In this document: piece by piece, positions 5,284-5,519 of the stretch
Position numbering within the stretch: the stretch's first letter is position 1
Layout: each line of letters begins with the position of its first letter
DNA from: CAZELM01 sp964512995
GTDB lineage: Bacteria; CSSED10-310
Reading direction: 5' to 3'
DNA length: 5,519 bases
Assembly: GCA_964512995.1 (NCBI GenBank)
Contig: CAZELM010000088.1
Location: 1 to 5,519 of the forward strand
Program-made: the position numbers and the translations under genes
Notes under the pieces: model-generated
Seen by the model: only the letters and a program-made list of their open reading frames with translations
What the model was told of the DNA's origin: nothing
The model's database searches: none

Positions 5284-5428
5284 TCCCTAGCCTGGGTATG
5301 AATCCCGCTATTGATTTGAAACAACCCCGGATGATCCAATCACCTATTGTATGTTGGGGTTGGTTTCAAACCTGCTTCAATGGTCCGGCGTGGACCGCAA
5401 TTGAATCGTCCGGTTTGAAACCGACCCC
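5211..5428. repeat. Cluster of a 17-base motif, five copies
   Basis: A motif close to GGTTTGAAACCRACCCC recurs. On the plus strand it appears at 5412-5428 (GGTTTGAAACCGACCCC) and 5313-5328 (GATTTGAAACAACCCC), with more distant forms at 5211-5226 (GAATCGAACCGACCCC) and 5272-5287 (GAATCGAACCGATCCC). In the opposite orientation it is at 5356-5372 (GGGGTTGGTTTCAAACC). Text after the motif also recurs: ATCCAAT.cacc.TATTGTATGT (5334-5354) against ATCCAA.ATTGTACGT (5431-5445). The region is thus a degenerate array and not unique sequence. Open frames across it are by-products. Confidence 0.6.
5356..5428 (+). other. Large potential RNA hairpin
   Basis: The 17-base arms 5356-5372 and 5412-5428 pair fully in a plus-strand RNA with a single U-G wobble (5361 with 5423). 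On the minus strand that site would be an A-C mismatch. Inside, TTCAAT (5376-5381) pairs with ATTGAA (5400-5405), and GGTCC (5382-5386) with GGACC (5392-5396) around the loop GGCGT, leaving a 3-base bulge at 5397-5399. Altogether about 28 pairs form with a small internal loop. No T-run follows, so it is not a standard terminator. It may be a repeat-derived RNA element, a mobile hairpin-type element or a processing site. Confidence 0.55.
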
Positions 5429-5464
5429 TAATCCAAATTGTACGTAATCCCTTTTGTAAGGTCG

Positions 5465-5519
5465 TTGCGGGTAATGTGATGACCGCTCCGTCGACTGTGA
5501 TGCTCATTGCGGGTAATGT
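5465..5519 (+). repeat. 13-base direct repeat at 42-base spacing
   Basis: TTGCGGGTAATGT is present at 5465-5477 and 5507-5519, the second copy cut by the window edge. A smaller TGTGATG repeat at 5475-5481 and 5496-5502 halves the spacing to 21. The spacing is a multiple of three, and the frame GTT GCG GGT AAT GTG (from 5464) is open from 5419 to the end, reading AGNVMTAPSTVMLIAGNV. This may be the beginning of a repeat-bearing protein or a continuing non-coding repeat; no start codon with a ribosome binding site is seen. Confidence 0.55.

Noticed and set aside
5205..5291. tRNA gene on the minus strand (GGTTCGATTCC T-arm-like string)
   Set aside because: The T-stem cannot be extended beyond two pairs, and no acceptor stem or anticodon arm can be placed at the right distance.
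5181..5445. CRISPR array
   Set aside because: Only two identical copies exist, the constant part (42) is longer than the 19-base gap, the gaps are themselves related, and later units are diverged and inverted. No cas gene is seen.
5262..5447. Open frame of 61 codons across the repeat array
   Set aside because: It begins in a tandem repeat copy whose sister copy is interrupted by a stop in the same frame, and it encodes the hairpin arms; it is best seen as repeat sequence that happens to be open.
5340..5507. Minus-strand open frame of 55 codons
   Set aside because: It runs through the same hairpin and repeat array, has no ribosome binding site and no recognisable domain.

Overview
This is a 5.5-kb stretch of bacterial DNA with mid-range base composition. 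It reads as an accessory, partly decayed region, not a housekeeping operon. The organism cannot be named from the sequence. A short RHH-PIN toxin-antitoxin pair, a sulfatase-modifying-factor (FGE) type protein, a beta-CASP metallo-beta-lactamase remnant, a small secreted orphan and intergenic repeats fit a free-living environmental bacterium with a large, rearranging genome. The signal peptide and the FGE-type protein hint at a Gram-negative cell, but this is only inference.

Left part (1-660): a small orphan gene (141-362) has a good ribosome binding site, a leader with inverted repeats and a terminator-like hairpin. Facing it on the minus strand is a 69-residue protein (396-605) that looks like a single free-standing double-stranded RNA-binding domain.

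Toxin-antitoxin module (649-1393): divergent from the dsRBD gene, a near-consensus promoter drives a ribbon-helix-helix antitoxin and a PIN-domain ribonuclease toxin, coupled by an ATGA overlap. Two dyads cover the -35 and -10 elements and are candidate operators for autoregulation.

Gene-remnant part (1412-2990): a minus-strand beta-CASP/RMMBL nuclease gene has lost its N-terminus and its central beta-CASP segment, and its two halves are in different frames. Next to it is the first ~60 codons of a RecQ-like helicase, joined to an unrelated tail. Base composition shifts near position 2490, where homology to the nuclease also ends.

Right part (3065-5519): an apparently intact SAM-dependent methyltransferase is followed by an N-terminally truncated FGE/SUMF1-type protein and, 19 bases later, a small secreted protein of unknown function. 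From 5181 the DNA is repetitive. It has two 42-base identical copies at a 61-base period, a 17-base motif seen five times in both orientations, a very large potential hairpin (5356-5428) and a 13-base repeat at 42-base spacing that runs into the window edge.

The main points of interest are the solo dsRBD protein beside an RNase toxin, the three truncated genes in a row, and the structured repeat cluster. No complete new system is proven here.
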